From Holacanthus passer (lineage: Eukaryota; Chordata; Actinopteri; Pomacanthidae), in the NCBI GenBank assembly GCA_025331565.1, contig JAFREQ010000151.1, positions 310,001-374,000 on the forward strand: DNA of 64,000 bases, in the 5' to 3' direction. Below the pieces are notes generated by a model. It saw only the letters and a program-made list of their open reading frames with translations. It was not told the origin of the DNA and did not search any database. This document shows, in pieces, positions 58,912-64,000 of this stretch. The position numbers were made by a program, and so were the translations under genes. The first letter of the stretch is position 1. Every line of letters starts with the position of its first letter.

Positions 58912-58966
58912 CCGCCGCTTCGTCCCCTGTTGTGTGGAGTCAACAGCCGAGGCGCTATCATCGCAG
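58912..58966 (+). other. candidate CpG-rich exon (55 nt)
   Basis: Flanked by 'gactctctctgtcgttcag' and 'atcgcag|gtaatcatc'. All three frames are open. One ends on a codon boundary (RRFVPCCVESTAEALSSQ). The surrounding 58860-59130 is CpG-rich, so open frames are expected. No known product. It may equally be constrained noncoding DNA. Confidence 0.2.
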
Positions 58967-59495
58967 GTAATCATCTCCACACTCTGTTGCGTTCCGCCAG
59001 ACGAGCCAAACACCTTTCCCGACTGGCGTTGAGGCCACACGGCTGACCGACATGCGGCGATGTAAACACACGCTCTCTCCGTGTCGCGGGAGGACGCCAT
59101 CCGCTCGATGGCGGGTGGGTGGGCGGCGGGGGATCCAATTACCTGAGCTGCGATTGGAAGTGAGGGGAAATGCCGGCAGTGGTTAGCACACACATCAGCA
59201 CCCAGGAGACAGACAGACGCACTTTTCCCAGTTGACTCTCCTACACATACACATACATGCAGAGCTCAAGCTTATTTATGCACTTGCTCAGTGAACCTTT
59301 AAGTCCCTGCTGGTCCTCGCTGCGTCTGTGTGTGTGTGTGCATGTGCTTGTGCAGGGAGTTTCTCAGCTGTATTTGAATGTCACAAATCAATGCATGCGT
59401 GGTTCTGAAGGAGGCGAGACAAAATTGACAAAAACTAAGCTGCGCTCTTGCTAGACGATGCACAACCGGAACACGTTTTCCCTCACACCCTCTTA
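58967..59495. other. GC-rich then mixed noncoding stretch
   Basis: CpG-rich to about 59150 ('cgatggcgggtgggtggg'), including 'ggatccaattacctgagctg'. A TG run is near 59325. No gene is identified. Confidence 0.4.
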
Positions 59496-59660
59496 TCAGG
59501 CCTGCAAATGTTGGTTTACAAGGCAGGAAACATTCATAAATATTTCTTTGGGGATGAGTGCGGCGTCGGCCAATTAGCATGTTTCCTCTCATCTGATCTG
59601 ACAGCTCTCGATGCTCTGAATGAGGCGTCTTAGCTTCCCCTCCTCAGGAGCTGGATGGCG
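59496..59660. promoter_or_regulatory. CNE-like block
   Basis: 'ggcctgcaaatgttggtttac', 'acattcataaatatttcttt' and 'gtcggccaattagcatg', unique and motif-dense. Confidence 0.35.
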
Positions 59661-59765
59661 GGTCATAAAGCAGAAGCCGTTCCTCCGCTCGACGGCTCTC
59701 TCTCGCCATTCGTCGCTGGAAATGATGTGCTTGAGCGATGAAAGGAACGCTTAATGCGACGGTTC

Positions 59766-59792
59766 AAAAAAAAAAAAAAAAAAAAAAAAAAA
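59766..59792 (+). repeat. poly-A run (27 nt)
   Basis: Longest homopolymer in the window. The upstream 'cgctcgacggctctctctcg' does not resemble a retrogene or SINE that I know. Confidence 0.95.
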
Positions 59793-60864
59793 TCACAGCG
59801 GACCCAATCTCATCTGTTTGTCGAGCAAAGAGATGAGAGAAAGTACCGACACACTCCGAGAAGTTCAGATAGAATGAAGAGTAAGGGATGTGGGTTTTAA
59901 TATTGGAGTAGATTTTCGAGTCCTCGCGAGGGAAAAGGATGTGAATCAACCTTGCACAATGTTTTATTCTGACACAGGGAAAAAAATGTCCTAATACATA
60001 ATGCAAGTTTCATAAATTCTCAACTAAAAGCCAGTGTTCAATAAAGAGACTATAATGACTCACATGCTAATTCAACATACTGTAATATACATTTCCACAG
60101 TAGTAATTCTGTCCATACAGAAACAGAGTCAAGCTCCTCCTATTACCAGAAATACTGTTATTAACATCCACTTTGCCATGTTAAGTTAAGCCAGTGTTAA
60201 GTTGTCCTCAATGAAATTTAAAACTTCCTTCAGGTATTTCAAATTAAAAGCCTACCAGGGAAAAAGATGATTAATTATGCAAAAATGTGATTAATGACGT
60301 GAACTCGTCAAGTCGACTTCAATTGTGTGGTTTTAGCTTTCAGAAAAATCATGAGCTCAGTCTTGTTCTGCATTTACAACACTTCAGTTTTTGAGCTAGT
60401 TGTTGTGTTAATGATTGTGGGAAGTGCCTCATATTTGTATGTTTGCACACTAATTAAGATGCTGCACACTTGTAAGCACATTGAACACTCATGGATTACT
60501 TTCCTCTTCTCTCCTCTCTAAGATTAAAACGGTCTAAAGCTCCAGACCATACAGTCGATTTTCTTTTACCGAACGCGGTGTGTTTGCCTGTGAGGGTGAA
60601 GGAGGGCGCACCGGGGTTATGTATCCTCTCCTCCCTCTGGGACGGTCGTCAGCGGCCCCTGTCCCCACCAGCCCAATTAGGACAGTAATTCAAGAGCGCT
60701 CGTGAAGGCCATCATACTGTCATTTACTGAGCTGCCCCGTCCGCGGTCACACAGGTTAAATCATTCACACACACACTCTCTGAGTCGCAATCAGCTAAAG
60801 ACAGAGGAACTCACACACAGCCTCTTTGACCCTCTGGTGATTATGCAGATTATGTGTCTATACT

Positions 60865-60865
<1 letters not shown>
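59793..60865. other. noncoding stretch
   Basis: AT-rich until 60480, then more mixed. Nothing recognised. Confidence 0.45.

Positions 60866-60910
<45 letters not shown>
60866..60910. repeat. (GT)22 microsatellite
   Basis: Uninterrupted 45-base GT run, complementary in type to the AC run at 22997. Confidence 0.97.
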
Positions 60911-60912
<2 letters not shown>

Positions 60913-62200
60913 CACGGGTTCCCCTCCATTTCACTAATTGCTTAGAATAGTAGATAAGACTGTAATTACAACTCTCGTCTAAGAAAAGAGCTCGTGGTGT
61001 CAGTCTTCATCTCGTCTGCTGTATTTTGCCACTCTTTTCATTCTGCCGCCATCATATAGAAGGCAAAACATCCGGCCTGTTTCTCGCTCCACGCATGAGA
61101 CAATTACTTTGTCTTTGTTTAAGGAAATGTGTTTTCTTCCCCTCTTTCAGTTGGGCTGATTGAGACGTGGCATGCGGCGCGCGTTGCAATCAAATGAGAC
61201 ATTAAACCTGTCAGGATCGTGGTGAGGACGGAGAGAACATCCTGTCTCACAGCCGTTAATGCAGTTTGAGGTCACATGACTGGTTAGCTCAATTAGCTTG
61301 ATATGATGGTTGTGTCACATTTTCTTTCACTTGTTTTTTGGTTATTGCTGTTTGACTCTTGAAGATGCTGTTTGATGTCTTTTGTGGTTGCAGTATTTGT
61401 CTGACTATTGCCACAGACAAAGGAAGGAATTTCCAAAAGGAGAATAAATGAAATGAACTAACGAACCAGTGAACAATACTCCAACAGACTGATAAAAACC
61501 AAGTGTGCATGTGATGAAATGATGAAACATGATTCTGCACTTAAATCTATTACAGTAGTTGTATACTTGACAACATGTCAAATCCCAGGATGAGCATTCA
61601 TTCCAGAGAGTTATTTCAGCCCAGTGTGGGAGCAGATATCAGCTGAATGTAATCCGTGTTGGGGTCTGAGTCGAGGATGCTTCTCAGGGGAAAAGAGATT
61701 CCTTCTTTTTGCTCCAAACCCTGCAGAACGGTCGGCTCCGATTGACTTCCTCTTCCACTGCTGTCGCATCTCATCCTCTCAGCTGCTGTGTCCCACACAG
61801 GCGTGACCGGGACAACAACAAACATGACAGACTATACGTGAAGAGCCTGCTAGATTTCAAGACTGATCACTTCAAGAAAGACCATATTGATGCTTTTAAT
61901 TCCCTTCTCACTGCAGGGTTTTGTCTTTTACTGGCGCAGGATTAAAACAAAGTGAAACAAAGTGTGAAGGAAGGTTTATGTGTGTATGAGTGCCCGCTTA
62001 AATGATGGCGACAGATAAAAGGAGCTTAAGAGGCAGTTTGTGGGAGAAAACAGCAGGTGACAGGGGCTGGAAGGTACCCGCCTGCAGAGAGGAACCATTC
62101 GTGGTGGGCACGAGCAGCGTGAGACCACATTTCTGCACTTGTTTTTCTGCACTTGTTTTTGAAAAACACCACTTGTCTCAATGAAGAATACAATCGCAGA
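60911..62200. other. noncoding stretch
   Basis: Unique DNA with no exon or repeat that I can support. Confidence 0.45.
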
Positions 62201-62345
62201 AGAAGCTGGACGTCCACTCATGTTGACAAATGCACATTTATGCACCGCGGAGGCTGGCGTGCGCCCATCCGCACGGCGAGGGGAGCGTTCGGAGGCGACC
62301 GCGCGCGCACAAACAGATATAGTCGTAGACAGGAGGGGGGCTCCG
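62201..62345. other. CpG-rich patch
   Basis: 'tgcaccgcggaggctggcg', 'cgcccatccgcacggcgag' and 'ggcgaccgcgcgcgcac' make the highest local CpG density in the right part. Open on both strands by composition. No TATA box or start-site motif can be identified. Confidence 0.4.
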
Positions 62346-62640
62346 AATGATCCATCAGTGGGAGTGGTTGGAGTGCACATCAGACAAGCGAAATGACAAC
62401 GGCATCGCAGACAGATGAATCAGCCCAGTCGCTGTGAAAGGAGCGTGAAAGAGATGTTCACATTCATCCATCCATCCTCGTCAGCAGCCAGCGGGCCACC
62501 CAGCTGTCCCGCAGCCTGACGCCTGACACCCACACACATACGCTCATATTCGAGAGACGCGCTGCGATATCAGAGACAGTCACACATTCATGCACTTTGT
62601 AACATGCTCCCACACGCACACGCAGACATATTCCCTCTCA
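62346..62640. other. noncoding stretch
   Basis: A short ATCC tandem ('cattcatccatccatcc') at about 62461, then CA-rich unique DNA. Confidence 0.45.
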
Positions 62641-63010
62641 CACACTATCATGGGAGGAGGCGAGTTAGCCACATCTTGTTGACATTTTCATAGGCACTTG
62701 GAGTAATTTATGTAAGGTTAGCTTGCTCCCAGTGCACTGGGCCAGAACACAGTAAAAGCAAACAGAGGGAGAAAGAGAACAAATTGCTTTTTTAAATTGC
62801 TCAGACAAGGGGTGCTCTTTTTGCTCTATTAGGACAAAGTGCAAACACTGCTACAAAGCAGGGGGGGCCGAACCACAGGAGTGTGACTAAATCTAATAGA
62901 AATAGCATTTGCCAACGTGGATACCAGTGGGCTGCTGGCATCTGCATGGAACCAGTTTGATCTGGATGGGAAGCATTATGAAATGGAGCTAGCATTTACC
63001 TGCTAAGTAG
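62641..63010. promoter_or_regulatory. CNE-like block
   Basis: 'gttgacattttcataggcac', 'ggagtaatttatgtaagg', 'ccagtgcactgggccagaac' and 'gcattatgaaatggagctag'. Long unique sequence of mixed composition without simple repeats. A minus-strand open frame exists but has no domain. Confidence 0.35.
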
Positions 63011-63049
63011 ACTATTTCCAGCCTGCAAGGTGAGGATAATTGTCTCATG

Positions 63050-63400
63050 GGGGACGTAGCAGGGAATAATCTAAAAATATCAGGGGCACACATGTTCCAC
63101 TTTTATTACTGATACCTCGCCTATTGTTTGAATAGGATTTGCACATTACTTTGCCCTAACATCCTCTGACATTCAATATTGATGGAATCATTTAACAGAA
63201 TTTCAGCCAGCCAAGATCTCTCTCAGGGCTTTGCAAAGTATCATTATGTCCTTATTCTTCAGCTACCAAATGAAGGCAGCGCAATACAAAGCGCAGGTCA
63301 CAGCAGCATGCGTTGAATGGCACATGATCATTAATTACTTTGCAGCTGACAAAAGGAACAAAGAAGGAGGCAGAGCCAGAAGGAATGTGAGAAAATCAAC
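63050..63400. promoter_or_regulatory. strong CNE-like block
   Basis: 'gggaataatctaaaaatatc', 'ttgaataggatttgcacatt', 'cattcaatattgatggaatc' and 'cacatgatcattaattactt', then 'tgcagctgacaaaaggaac'. ATTA cores, E-box words and a TGATCATTAATTA composite suggest an enhancer. No alignment available. Confidence 0.45.
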
Positions 63401-63579
63401 AATTCTCCACTGAAGTGTTTCGTTTTGGGGGAAATTAAATGCGGATGAAGTCATAAAGGAATTTTTATTTTGTGGAAACAGCCTCGTCTCTTTTCTTTCT
63501 GGCCGCTCCAACAGTCCAGCCTCCCTGCGAGTTCCTGGCTGGTCGATAACCTTCAAAGTGGCCTGTTCCCACTCCCTCC

Positions 63580-63800
63580 CTGAGTATCACAGCGCCTGAT
63601 ACCCCCGCGGAGAGGGTGAGATATTGGCAATCTACAGGAGGGACCCCCCGGTGCTACCATGTCCCGTCCATGGCCCTATTTGGGCGAAACCTCAATGGAT
63701 GCATGTAATCCTGCGCTGCATATGCGCCTGTTTGGCCTCGCCGAGGACCCCCCTTGGAGAGACATTGACGTTGTAGGGTGACAACAAGGACATCTGGCTC
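63580..63800. promoter_or_regulatory. GC-rich block, exon-like or CNE-like
   Basis: 'ttggcaatctacag' (acceptor-like) precedes an open frame with ATG at 63659 in good context ('gctaccATGtcc'), reading MSRPWPYLGETSMDACNPAL onward and stopping at TGA near 63779. No consensus donor frames it. The minus strand is open too. No family is recognised. It could be a small exon or a constrained noncoding element. Confidence 0.25.
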
Positions 63801-64000
63801 TTCTTGCGTTGGACCGTGCTCAGAAATGGAGGTCAGCACATCCACTGAGTGCTCAGCGGAGGATCGTGTTGCTCACTCATTTTTTTAATCAAATTAGACA
63901 GAATGCAGAGCTAAATGTTGAGGCATCATTTCTAGGACTTGTTACTTGTACATTTTATTAAAGCTTCTTCACTGCAATTTCTTAGATGTCAATATGCTTT
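63801..64000. other. noncoding end of window
   Basis: AT-rich sequence running off the window edge. Nothing recognised. Confidence 0.4.

Noticed and set aside
59766..59792. Poly-A run as the tail of a processed gene copy
   Set aside because: No gene-like sequence or repeat body lies upstream and no flanking duplication can be seen.
1..64000. microRNA, tRNA, rRNA and snRNA genes
   Set aside because: I looked for familiar mature microRNA words and tRNA box patterns and found none. Unknown hairpins cannot be ruled out without folding.

Overview
The window reads as nuclear DNA from a ray-finned (teleost) fish. The strongest reason is the set of decayed interspersed repeats whose wording I recognise from spiny-rayed fish genomes: the repeat with 'gagctgcaactaac' ends, the repeat containing 'tttatgctaagctaagcta', the repeat with 'tgtactttgtgtttag', a Tc1-like transposon remnant and an L2-like non-LTR fragment. 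Long CA/TG microsatellites, moderate GC with scattered CpG-rich patches and the absence of any long open frame fit the same picture. No rRNA, tRNA, CRISPR array or bacterial-type operon is visible, and no open frame exceeds 275 codons. The longest one lies in a low-complexity pyrimidine tract.

I cannot assign any exon to a known gene. The window is therefore either the inside of one or more very long introns or a gene desert holding regulatory DNA. Left part (1-10 kb): mostly unique noncoding sequence with repeats at 2.0 and 5.3-5.7 kb, a polypurine block at 6.5 kb and a TG microsatellite. 10-22.5 kb: five exon-like segments on the + strand can be joined into one 124-codon frame, including stop, which ends near an AATAAA. 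This is a hypothesis only. 22.5-34 kb: a CA microsatellite, a block with ATTA/octamer motifs, nested repeats at 31.4-32.1 kb and a deleted Tc1-like element at 32.8-33.1 kb. 34.5-35.1 kb: a cluster of ordered splice-site-like signals on the - strand. 36-44 kb: several blocks that look like conserved noncoding elements, plus a recursive-splice-site-like junction at 41778/41779. 44-57 kb: more CNE-like blocks and repeats. 57-64 kb: an L2-like fragment split by another repeat, a CpG-rich exon-like segment at 58.9 kb and a dense CNE-like block at 62.6-63.8 kb.

What ties the window together is most likely regulation rather than protein coding: long stretches with homeodomain-type ATTA cores, octamer-like words and possible CTCF sites, separated by aged transposon debris. 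'CNE-like' here means only that word composition and motif density look like constrained noncoding DNA. No alignment was possible, so conservation itself is untested.
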